From JADGGV01 sp035715725 (GTDB lineage: Bacteria; Gemmatimonadota; Gemmatimonadetes; Longimicrobiales; RSA9), in the NCBI GenBank assembly GCA_035715725.1, contig DASTKT010000102.1:1-37841 (forward strand): 37,841 nt of DNA, written 5' to 3'. Numbering within the stretch: the stretch's first letter is position 1; every line of letters begins with the position of its first letter. The notes beneath the pieces are model-generated. The model did no database searches. It was given only the letters and a program-made list of their open reading frames with translations, and was not told where the DNA came from. The position numbers and the translations under genes are program-made. Of the stretch, positions 1 through 6,946 are shown one piece after another.

Positions 1-696
1 AACAGCAACGAGCTCGTCAGCCTCGGCGGCGTACCGCCCATCACCGGCAGCACCCAGCAGGAGCGCGAGGGCTATCCGCTCTTCGGCTGGTGGTCGCGCC
101 CGCTCAAGAGCTGGGCCGACAAGAACGGCAACGGCCTCATCGAGTACAGCAGCGATCCGGCCAAGAGCGAGATCGTCGTCGGCGACACGGCCGAGTTCCT
201 CGGCTACTCCGTGCCCCGCTACGAGGTCGCGTTCACGAACGGCGTCGACTTCTGGCAGCGCCGCTTCCGACTCTCCGCCCTCATCGACTACAAGGGCGGC
301 TACAAGACGTACAACAACTCCGAGCGCATCCGCTGCGCCAGCCGCAACAACTGCTCGGGGCTCATCAACCCCGAGGCCTCGCTCTTCGAGCAGGCCCGGA
401 CCGTCGCGGTGCGCCAGCACCCGAGCCGGACCGTGGCCGGCTTCTTCGAGGACGGCGCCTTCGTCCGCTTCCGCGAGCTCGGGCTGACGTTCAACGCCCC
501 GGATAGCTGGGCCCGGCGCGCCCTCCACGCGCGCAACCTCGTCGCCGCCCTCGCGGTGCGGAACCTCGGCGTCCTCTGGACCGACTACACCGGCGTCGAC
601 CCCGAGGCCTTCGGCACCACCGGCAACGCGCCGTCCGAGTTCCAGGCGTTCGCGCCGCCGACCTATCTCTCGCTCCGTCTCACCATCGACTTCTGA
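1..696 (+). CDS. SusC/RagA-type TonB-dependent outer-membrane receptor, C-terminal part (5' end outside window)
   Basis: The reading frame is open from base 1 and ends at TGA 694-696, giving 231 residues of a much longer protein (the family is usually about 1000 residues). The visible part alternates short polar and hydrophobic stretches like the last strands of an outer-membrane barrel. It contains the SusC-type C-terminal pattern (RFRELGLTF, RNLGVLWTDYTGVDPE) and ends in a strand with terminal Phe (LTIDF), the usual barrel-insertion signal. SusC-type proteins import oligosaccharides or peptides across the outer membrane, powered by TonB, with a SusD lipoprotein as lid. The gene directly downstream is a SusD homologue 10 bases away, which supports the assignment. 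The plug domain, TonB box and carboxypeptidase-like N-terminal domain cannot be seen here. Substrate unknown. Confidence 0.9.
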   Translation, partial: NSNELVSLGGVPPITGSTQQEREGYPLFGWWSRPLKSWADKNGNGLIEYSSDPAKSEIVVGDTAEFLGYSVPRYEVAFTNGVDFWQRRFRLSALIDYKGGYKTYNNSERIRCASRNNCSGLINPEASLFEQARTVAVRQHPSRTVAGFFEDGAFVRFRELGLTFNAPDSWARRALHARNLVAALAVRNLGVLWTDYTGVDPEAFGTTGNAPSEFQAFAPPTYLSLRLTIDF

Positions 697-706
697 GGAT
701 GCTCGA

Positions 707-2101
707 ATGAACGCATACACGAGAGACCGTTCGGGCCGGTCGCGGTGGCGGCGCGCCACGGGCGTGGCGTCGGTCGCGGCGCTGGTCGCGGTGCTGCTCC
801 CGCTGGCCGCCTGTTCGACCAGCGACCTGCTGACCGTCGAGGACCCCGACATCATCAACCCGAGCGACGTGCAGTCGCCGGCCGGCGCCGAAGCCGTCCG
901 CGTCGGCGCGCTCGCCCGCCTCAACACCGCGACGAGCGGCGGCGAGAGCCTCTTCCTCCTCGGCGGCCTCTTCGCCGACGAGTGGAACAACGGCGACTCC
1001 TACATCGCCCGCCAGGAAGTCGATCAGCGCGTGATCACGCCGCAGAACAACTTCCTGACCGACGCCGACCGCGCGCTGCACCGCGCCCGGCTCTCGGGCG
1101 AGCAGGCCGTCCAGCTCCTCCGGAAGTACAACCCCGAGGCGCCCGGCTGGGAGGTCGCCGAGATGTACTTCGTCCAGGCCTACATCGAGAACCTCGCCGC
1201 GGAGAACTACTGCAACGGCGTCGTCTTCAGCACCGTCGTCGACGGCCGCGAGGAGTACGGCAAGCCGATCACGGTCGTGGCGGCCTTCGAGCGCGCGCTC
1301 GCCCACGCCGACTCCGGCCTCGCGGCCATCGCCGGCGCCACCGCGAACGACACGCGCGTCCGCAACGCGCTCCGCGTCACCCGCGGTCGTATCCTCATGA
1401 ACCTCGACCGGCACGCCGACGCCGCCGCTGCCGTCGCCGGCGTGCCCACCAGCTTCCGCTACGAGATGCTGCATTCGGCGACGACGAACAGCAACGAGAT
1501 GTGGGAGTTCAACAACCTCGCGCGGCGCTACAGCGTCAGCACGAACGAGGGCGGCAACGGCGTCGACTTCGCCACGGCCAAGGACCCGCGTCTGCCCGTC
1601 TGCCAGGGCGGTGACGCCGCCTGCCGCGCGGTCGGCGTCACGCAGAGCACCCGTGACGACCTGTCCAAGCCGATGTACGTGCAGCTCCTCTGGCCGGCCA
1701 AGGAGAGCCCCGTCGCCATCGTCGACGGCGTCGAGGCCCGGATGATCGAGGCCGAGGCGCAGCTCCGCGCGGGCGACGCCGCCGGGGCGCTCGCCACGCT
1801 CAACGCCGCGCGCGCGACCGCCTCGGGCCTCACGCCGCTCGCGGACGCGGGCAGCACCGCCGCGCGCGTCGATCAGCTCTTCCGCGAGCGTGCGTTCTGG
1901 TTCTTCGGCCGCGGCCATCGCGTCGGCGACCTGCGCCGCCTCGTCCGCCAGTACGGCCGCGCCGCGAACACCGTCTTCCCGACGGGCGGCTGGCACAAGG
2001 GCGGCGACTACGGCACGGACGTCACCATCCCCGTCCCCCAGGCCGAGGAGAACAACCCGAACGTGACGCCGGGGCAGACCTGCCTCGACCGGAACGCGTA
2101 A
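707..2101 (+). CDS. SusD/RagB-family outer-membrane lipoprotein
   Basis: 464 residues, close to the family's usual 450-600. The N-terminus has a basic region, a hydrophobic run and a lipobox LAAC with Cys36 as the predicted lipidation site, followed by the SusD-like DLLTVEDPDIINPSDVQSP. The middle is helical with TPR-like stretches (for example residues around 170-250). The C-terminal region carries the typical RAFWFFGRGHRVGDLRRL segment and a late IPVPQAE motif. SusD proteins sit on the cell surface and cap the SusC barrel to capture the ligand. ATG 707 lies just after the susC stop, with GAGG about seven bases upstream, so the two genes are surely co-transcribed. The cargo cannot be told from sequence, because no glycoside hydrolase or peptidase follows in the unit. 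Confidence 0.93.
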   Translation: MNAYTRDRSGRSRWRRATGVASVAALVAVLLPLAACSTSDLLTVEDPDIINPSDVQSPAGAEAVRVGALARLNTATSGGESLFLLGGLFADEWNNGDSYIARQEVDQRVITPQNNFLTDADRALHRARLSGEQAVQLLRKYNPEAPGWEVAEMYFVQAYIENLAAENYCNGVVFSTVVDGREEYGKPITVVAAFERALAHADSGLAAIAGATANDTRVRNALRVTRGRILMNLDRHADAAAAVAGVPTSFRYEMLHSATTNSNEMWEFNNLARRYSVSTNEGGNGVDFATAKDPRLPVCQGGDAACRAVGVTQSTRDDLSKPMYVQLLWPAKESPVAIVDGVEARMIEAEAQLRAGDAAGALATLNAARATASGLTPLADAGSTAARVDQLFRERAFWFFGRGHRVGDLRRLVRQYGRAANTVFPTGGWHKGGDYGTDVTIPVPQAEENNPNVTPGQTCLDRNA

Positions 2102-2125
2102 CGCACGAGGTCCGGAACGAACGCA

Positions 2126-2165
2126 GCCGGGCCGCCGGCGCCCTCACGGTCGCCGGCGGCCCGGC
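2126..2165 (+). terminator. Strong hairpin after susD, likely transcription terminator
   Basis: A perfect 15-bp GC-rich stem (arms 2126-2140 and 2151-2165, starting GCCGGGCCGCC) closes a 10-base loop. It lies 24 bases after the susD stop. The 3' side continues CTCTTTCC, a short pyrimidine tract rather than a full T-run, which is common for hairpin terminators in very GC-rich genomes. It would end the susCD transcript before the convergent tRNA-Thr. Confidence 0.65.
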
Positions 2166-2236
2166 CTCTTTCCCCCGCGCATCCGACCCGCCCGGCAGAA
2201 GGCCCCGAAACCGGCCTGCGAAGCCGTGCCTCGGGG

Positions 2237-2292
2237 CCCTCTCGCCCTCTCGCCCTCTCGCCCTCTCGCCCTCTCGCCCTCTCGCCCTCTCG
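2237..2292. repeat. Perfect tandem repeat, 7 copies of an 8-bp unit CCCTCTCG
   Basis: Seven identical copies of CCCTCTCG run without a mismatch from 2237 to 2292 (56 bp). The strand is strictly pyrimidine-rich on plus and purine-rich on minus. The array begins five bases beyond the 3' end of the minus-strand tRNA-Thr, so it would lie in that transcript's trailer. Perfect identity suggests recent slippage or active copy-number change. It is not coding: open frames across it are only the periodic translation of the repeat. Confidence 0.97.
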
Positions 2293-2296
2293 CGTA

Positions 2297-2369
2297 AGCT
2301 GGCGGTGGGACTCGAACCCACAACCCCCTGATTACAAATCAGGAGCTCTGCCGATTGAGCTACGCCAGC
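2297..2369 (-). tRNA. tRNA-Thr (anticodon TGT)
   Basis: On the minus strand a 73-base cloverleaf can be drawn. The acceptor stem GCTGGCG pairs with CGCCAGC, a D-arm GCTC/GAGC has loop AATCGGCA, and the anticodon stem CCTGA/TCAGG has loop TTTGTAA (anticodon TGT). The variable loop is 5 bases, and the T-arm GTGGG/CCCAC has loop TTCGAGT. The base after the acceptor stem (discriminator) is T in the DNA, and the 3' CCA is not encoded. It reads threonine codon ACA and probably wobble partners. The gene lies 62 bases downstream of cysS on the same strand, so it may be on the end of the smpB-cysS transcript or have its own promoter. Confidence 0.96.
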
Positions 2370-2431
2370 GACCCTCCCAACCTAACCGACCGACCCGCCG
2401 CCACCAACCCGGCGGACGGGCTCGCGCCGAC

Positions 2432-3883
2432 TCACGCCCGCTTCCAGCGCGGCCCCTGGGGCGTGTCCTCCACCACGATCCCCGCCGCGGTCAGCTCGCC
2501 GCGGATCGCATCGGCCGCCTGGAAGTCGCGGCGCGCGCGCGCGGCCTGCCGCGCCTCGATCCGCTCCTCGACCCACGCCGCCAGGTCCTGCCCGACCCGA
2601 GCGCTCTCCCGCGCCAGCCCGAGCACGCCCAGCACCTGGTCGATCCGCTCGAGCGCCCGGCGCGCGCCCGCCAGCTCCTCCGGCCGGACCGGGCCGGCAG
2701 CGTGCAGCACGCTGTTCGATTCGCGGACGAACGTGAACAGCGCGGCCAGCGCCGCCGCCACGTTCAGGTCGTCGTCCATGGCGGCCTCGAACTCGGACAA
2801 CGCGCGCTCGCTCAGCTCCGGCAGGCGGGTCGCCGCCGCGTCGGCCGCGGTCGGGTGGTGCCCGAGCTTGGCCTCGAAGTCCTGCAGCCGGCGGAGCGCC
2901 TCCCGCGCATCGGCCAGGCCGGCGCGCGTGAAGTTCAGCTCCTTGCGGTGGTGCGCGCCCAGCAGCAGGTAGCGGATCGCGGCCGGCGAGTGGCCCTCCT
3001 CCAGCAGGTCGCGCAGCGTGACGAAGTTGCCGAGCGACTTCGACATCTTCTCGCCGTCGATGACGAGGTGCTTCACGTGCAGCCAGTAGCGGACGAACGG
3101 CTTGCCGCTGGCCGCCTCCGACTGCGCGATCTCGTCCTCGTGGTGCGGGAAGATCAGGTCCTCGCCGCCGATGTGGATGTCGAAGGTGTCGCCGAGCTGG
3201 GCCATCCCCATGGCCGAGCACTCGATGTGCCAGCCGGGGCGCCCTTCCCCCCACGGCGTCGGCCAGACGGCGCCGACCTCCCGGTCCGCCGGCTTCGCCG
3301 CCTTCCAGAGCGCGAAGTCGCGCGGATCGCGCTTCCCCAGCTCGTCCGGGTCGATGGCCTGGCGCTCCCGCTCCTGCAGCCCCGCTCCCTCCCGCACCGC
3401 CGTCAGGTCCACCCGCGAGAGCTTGCCGTACTCCGGCCACGACGCCACGTCGAAGTAGACGGAGCCGCCCACCTTGTACGCATGGCCCTTCTCCAGCAGC
3501 TCGCCGATCAGCTCGACCATCTGCGGGACGTGCTGCGTGGCCCGCGGATACTCCGAGGCCTCGCGCACGCCCAGCGTGCGCAGGTCCTCGAAGAACGCCT
3601 GCGCCACCGGCGCCGTGTAGTCCACGAGCGGGATCCCCGCCTGGAGCGCCCCGTTGATCGTCTTGTCGTCGACGTCCGTCAGGTTCATGACCGCGTCGAC
3701 GGTGTACCCCTTCCACTCGAGGTACCGCTGGACCAGGTCGAAGAACAGGAAGCTGCGGTAGTTGCCGAGGTGGGGAAGCTGGTAGACGGTCGGTCCGCAC
3801 CCGTACATCCCCACCCGTTTCGCGTCCAGCGGCTCGAACGGCTCCTGCGTCCGTGTCAGCGTGTTGTAGAACGTCAGCGCCAT
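2432..3883 (-). CDS. cysS: Cysteine--tRNA ligase (CysRS)
   Basis: 483 residues, a full-length class I synthetase that charges tRNA-Cys. The ATP-binding HIGH-type motif appears as HLGN at 38-41 and the KMSKS loop at 279-283. The zinc site that selects cysteine is intact: Cys29 (in GCGPT), Cys222 (HIECS), His247 (FPHHED) and Glu251. The C-terminal third holds the DALR-like helical domain and the anticodon-binding tail. ATG 3883 gives the conventional N-terminus LTFYNTLTRTQEPF. It is the last protein gene of the minus-strand run that starts at smpB, seven bases after the mscS stop. Confidence 0.97.
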   Translation of the reverse strand: MALTFYNTLTRTQEPFEPLDAKRVGMYGCGPTVYQLPHLGNYRSFLFFDLVQRYLEWKGYTVDAVMNLTDVDDKTINGALQAGIPLVDYTAPVAQAFFEDLRTLGVREASEYPRATQHVPQMVELIGELLEKGHAYKVGGSVYFDVASWPEYGKLSRVDLTAVREGAGLQERERQAIDPDELGKRDPRDFALWKAAKPADREVGAVWPTPWGEGRPGWHIECSAMGMAQLGDTFDIHIGGEDLIFPHHEDEIAQSEAASGKPFVRYWLHVKHLVIDGEKMSKSLGNFVTLRDLLEEGHSPAAIRYLLLGAHHRKELNFTRAGLADAREALRRLQDFEAKLGHHPTAADAAATRLPELSERALSEFEAAMDDDLNVAAALAALFTFVRESNSVLHAAGPVRPEELAGARRALERIDQVLGVLGLARESARVGQDLAAWVEERIEARQAARARRDFQAADAIRGELTAAGIVVEDTPQGPRWKRA

Positions 3884-3890
3884 GCCGCGC

Positions 3891-4862
3891 TCACCTCGGC
3901 CTCTCGGTGGTCTCGCCCAGGGACAGCGCGCCGGGAGTCTCCAGCGCCGGCGGCATCTGCCCCTCGCCCCAGTAGAACGTGATGGTCGGGAACGGAATCT
4001 CGATCCCTTCCTGGTCGAATCGGATCTTGATGCGCCGCCGGAGCTCCCGCGCCACGTCCCACTGCTTCAGTGGCAACGTCTTGGCCATCATCCGGATAAT
4101 GACCGCGGACTCGCCGAGGTTCTCCACGCCCGGCACCGTCGGCTCCTCCAGCAGGAGCGGGCCCCACTCCGGGTCGGCCAGGAACTCCGCGCCGATCTGC
4201 TTCATCAGCGCGATCACGCGGTCCACATCTTCGCGGTACGCGACGCCGACGTCCAGCACCGCCCGCGACCACGACTTCGTCAGGTTGCTGACCTTCGTGA
4301 TCGTGCCGTTCGGGATCACGTGCACGGTGCCGTACGTGTCGCGCAGCACCGTCGTCCGCAGCGTGATGCGCTCCACCAGCCCCGACGTGTCGGCGATCTT
4401 CACCACGTCGCCGATCCCGAACTGCCCCTCCAGCAAGAGGAACGTCCCCGTGATCACGTCCTTCACGAGCGACTGCGCGCCGAACGAGATCGCGAGCCCG
4501 ACCACGCCGACCGACGCCAGGATCGACGCGATCGGCACCCCGATCGCGCTCAGCACCGTGATCGTGGCGACGACCGCGATCACCGCGCCGGCCACGCTGT
4601 TCAGCAGGCTCCCGACCGTCTGCGCCCGCTGCTCCCGCAGCCGCTTGACGAGCGGGTCCTCCTCCTCCACCGGCCGGTGGATGATGCGGTTCGTGACGAG
4701 GCGGACGATCCGGTAGGCCAGGAAGGCGACGACGAGGACGATCGCGATGCGCAGCGCGTTCCTGGCGACCTCTTCCAACCGGAAGATCCTTTGCCAGTCG
4801 ATCGTCGCGAGCACGGTGTCGGAGCCGGGGGCCAGAGGGGGTCGCGGGACCTGCAGCGTCAT
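3891..4862 (-). CDS. MscS-family small-conductance mechanosensitive ion channel
   Basis: 323 residues. Three hydrophobic helices can be seen: one about residues 27-50, one about 85-105, and a pore-lining helix rich in Gly and Ala (SILASVGVVGLAISFGAQ) that leads into the MscS signature DVITGTFLLLEGQFGIGDVV. After it come the beta domain (NGTITKVSNLT) and a cytoplasmic alpha/beta domain. The channel opens under membrane tension to release solutes on osmotic downshock. The open frame extends far upstream, but the upstream part is the shadow of the next gene. ATG 4862 overlaps the previous gene's stop as ATGA, fits the family N-terminus and is chosen here. The C-terminal tail after FPTITFYWGEG is short and Pro/Glu-rich. 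Confidence 0.93.
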   Translation of the reverse strand: MTLQVPRPPLAPGSDTVLATIDWQRIFRLEEVARNALRIAIVLVVAFLAYRIVRLVTNRIIHRPVEEEDPLVKRLREQRAQTVGSLLNSVAGAVIAVVATITVLSAIGVPIASILASVGVVGLAISFGAQSLVKDVITGTFLLLEGQFGIGDVVKIADTSGLVERITLRTTVLRDTYGTVHVIPNGTITKVSNLTKSWSRAVLDVGVAYREDVDRVIALMKQIGAEFLADPEWGPLLLEEPTVPGVENLGESAVIIRMMAKTLPLKQWDVARELRRRIKIRFDQEGIEIPFPTITFYWGEGQMPPALETPGALSLGETTERPR

Positions 4863-5287
4863 CTCAGAACGCGGATCTGCGTGATGCGCCAGCCGCTGTC
4901 CTCGCGCACGAGCGCGAGGAAGACCGTGGCCCGCTCCGGGATCGTCGTTCCGCGGGACCGCGCCGACCAGGCGATCTCGCCGAACGCCCGCGGCGGCGCG
5001 CCGCCCACGACCTGGGCCAGCCCCGCCCGGATGACCACCGTCTCGCGATCGTCGAAGATGCGGCGCAGCAGCGCCGTCGCCTGCCGCTGCGAGAGCGGCC
5101 CGATCGGCGTCCCGTCGATGTCGATCGAGATCCCCGCGCGGGAGACGAGCTGCGCGATCGTGACCGCGTCGCCCTTCGCCCACGACGCGGCGAACCGGTC
5201 CAGCACCTGGTCGAGGTCCTGGGCGTGCGCGCGCGGGGCGACGAACGCCAGGGCCAGCACGACGAAGGCGATGGAGCGTCGCCTCAT
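4859..5287 (-). CDS. Small exported protein, NTF2/SnoaL-like fold (hypothetical)
   Basis: 142 residues. A clear signal peptide (MRRRSIAFVVLALAFVAPRAHA, written here in two parts: basic MRRR, then hydrophobic core) ends in AHA before QD, so the mature protein is periplasmic and about 119 residues. The mature part, with an early DRFAASWAKGD helix, a strand pattern and a final SGWRITQIRVL strand, resembles the NTF2-like group of uncharacterised proteins (DUF4440/DUF4783 type). This is inference from pattern. No catalytic residues can be named. ATG 5287 overlaps the pyrF stop as ATGA, and its own stop overlaps the mscS start as ATGA, so it is translationally coupled on both sides. Confidence 0.75.
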   Translation of the reverse strand: MRRRSIAFVVLALAFVAPRAHAQDLDQVLDRFAASWAKGDAVTIAQLVSRAGISIDIDGTPIGPLSQRQATALLRRIFDDRETVVIRAGLAQVVGGAPPRAFGEIAWSARSRGTTIPERATVFLALVREDSGWRITQIRVLR

Positions 5288-5991
5288 CCCGCGGCCTCCA
5301 GCGCGCTGTCCATCTCCGCGCGGATGCGGGCCACGACGTCCGCCGGCTCCGGCGCGCCCGTGACCGGCCGGCCGATCACGAGATAGTCCGCGCCGGCCCG
5401 CACGGCCTCGGCCGGCGTCGCGGTCCGCGCCTGGTCGTCCGCCAGGTCGCCCGACGGCCGGATCCCCGGCGTCACCACGAGGAAGTCCGCGCCCTGGCGG
5501 CGCTTCACCGCCTCGGCCTCCAGCGCGGACGTCACGATCCCGTGCAGCCCCGCCTCCCCCGCCAGCGCCACGAGCCGCAGCGTCTCGTCCCGCACCGACA
5601 GGAGCTGCTTCCCCCACACCTCCTCGACATCCCCCGGCGTGAAGGAGGTGAGCAGCGTCACGCCCAGCAGCCGCGGACCCTGCGGCCCCGCCGCCTCCGC
5701 CGCCGCGCGCATCATCGCGGTGCCCCCCGACGCGTGCAGCGTCAGCAGGTCGACCTCCAGCTCCGCCACCGCCTCCACCGCGTGCGCCACCGTGTTCGGG
5801 ATGTCGTGCAGCTTCAGGTCGAGGAAGATCCGCTTCCCCCGGCCCCGCAGCTCCCGCAGCACGGTGGGCCCCGTCCTCGTGTAGAGTACGGGGCCCACCT
5901 TGTAGAACGAGACCGCGTCGCCGACCCGGTCCACCAGCGACAGCGCAGCGTCCAGCCTCGGGTAGTCCAGCGCGATGATGATCTCAGCCAT
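5284..5991 (-). CDS. pyrF: Orotidine 5'-phosphate decarboxylase
   Basis: 235 residues, a TIM-barrel enzyme that makes UMP from OMP in the last step of de novo pyrimidine synthesis. The active-site signature is complete: FLDLKLHDIPNTV with Asp58, Lys60 and Asp63. The phosphate-binding end of the barrel is seen in VVTPGIRPSGD and DYLVIGRPVTGAPEP. Length and motif order match the short bacterial group I form. It follows pyrD by 18 bases on the same strand and overlaps the next gene by four bases. Confidence 0.97.
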   Translation of the reverse strand: MAEIIIALDYPRLDAALSLVDRVGDAVSFYKVGPVLYTRTGPTVLRELRGRGKRIFLDLKLHDIPNTVAHAVEAVAELEVDLLTLHASGGTAMMRAAAEAAGPQGPRLLGVTLLTSFTPGDVEEVWGKQLLSVRDETLRLVALAGEAGLHGIVTSALEAEAVKRRQGADFLVVTPGIRPSGDLADDQARTATPAEAVRAGADYLVIGRPVTGAPEPADVVARIRAEMDSALEAAG

Positions 5992-6009
5992 GTCGCTCGA
6001 GGCGCGTGG

Positions 6010-6936
6010 TCAGGCGGGCTGCCCCGCGCCGATCAGGTCCTGGATATCGCCGGCCCGGTTGGAGGCCGCGTAGCTCGCAAGCTCAGACAATACACGGATC
6101 GACGTACGAGGGTCCGCGAAATTCGCCGTGCCGATCTCGACCAGCGAAGCCCCCGCCAGCAGGTACTGCATCGCGTCCCGCCCCGTGCGGACCCCGCCGA
6201 CCCCCAGTATCGGCACCTTCACGCGCCGGCTCGCCTGCCACACCGCGTGTACGCCAACCGGCAGTATCGCCGGCCCGCTCACCCCGCCCGTCCCCGCCCC
6301 CAGCACCGGCCGCCGCGTCTCCAGGTCGAACAGCAGCCCGGGGAACGTGTTGATCAGCGTGAGCCCGTCCGCGCCTTCCCCCTCCGCCACCTCCGCCATC
6401 CGCCCGATGTCCGGAACGTTCGGCGCGAGCTTCACCACGAGCGGCCGCCGCGTCGCCGCGCGGGCGCGCCGCACCACCTCCGCCAGCAGATCCTCCCGCG
6501 CCGAGAAGACCGCGCCGCCCTCCTTCACGTTCGGGCACGAGACGTTCAGCTCGAACGCGACGAACCCCTCCTCCCCGTCCAGCCGCTCCAGCACCCGCTC
6601 GTAGTCCTCGACGCACTTCCCGGCCACGTTCACCAGCACCCGCGCGCGCCGCAGGTTCTCGCGCAGCCACGGCAGCTTCTCCGCGACGAACGCCTCCAGC
6701 CCCACGTTCGCCAGCCCGACCGAGTTCAGCATCCCGGCGTCGTACTCGGCCACCCGCGGCGACGGGTTCCCTTCCCGCGGCTCCGGCGTCACGGCCTTCG
6801 TGACCAGCCCGCCCAGCGACTCCAGCTCCAGCACGCCCGCCAGCTCGCGGCCGTACCCGCACGTGCCGCTCGCCAGCAGGATCGGGTTCTGGAAGATCTC
6901 GCCGAAGAGCTCCTGCGCAAGGTTCGTCGCCGGCAT
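6010..6936 (-). CDS. pyrD: Dihydroorotate dehydrogenase, class 1B-type catalytic subunit
   Basis: 308 residues. FMN-dependent oxidation of dihydroorotate to orotate. Features seen are NPILLASGTCGYG near the start, Lys47 in VTKAVT, the MLNSVGL substrate loop, and Cys134 in NVSCPNVKEGG, where the class 1 catalytic base is a cysteine (class 2 uses serine). The FMN-phosphate region is GVGGVRTGRDAMQYLLAGAS. The Val-Lys-x-Gly-Gly pattern is that of class 1B enzymes, which work with the iron-sulfur flavoprotein PyrK and NAD. No pyrK is in the window. ATG 6936 has a good ribosome site (GGGGAGGGG) five bases upstream. The preceding lipoprotein gene ends 10 bases before it. Confidence 0.95.
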   Translation of the reverse strand: MPATNLAQELFGEIFQNPILLASGTCGYGRELAGVLELESLGGLVTKAVTPEPREGNPSPRVAEYDAGMLNSVGLANVGLEAFVAEKLPWLRENLRRARVLVNVAGKCVEDYERVLERLDGEEGFVAFELNVSCPNVKEGGAVFSAREDLLAEVVRRARAATRRPLVVKLAPNVPDIGRMAEVAEGEGADGLTLINTFPGLLFDLETRRPVLGAGTGGVSGPAILPVGVHAVWQASRRVKVPILGVGGVRTGRDAMQYLLAGASLVEIGTANFADPRTSIRVLSELASYAASNRAGDIQDLIGAGQPA

Positions 6937-6946
6937 TCCCCTCCCC

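Noticed and set aside
2022..2321. Minus-strand open frame across the 8-bp tandem repeat
   Set aside because: Its periodic Arg/Glu/Gly translation is just the repeat. It also overlaps the tRNA trailer and the end of susD.
2297..2369. tRNA-Thr as attachment site of an integrated element
   Set aside because: No integrase, no duplicate of the tRNA 3' end elsewhere in the window, and ordinary housekeeping genes on both sides.
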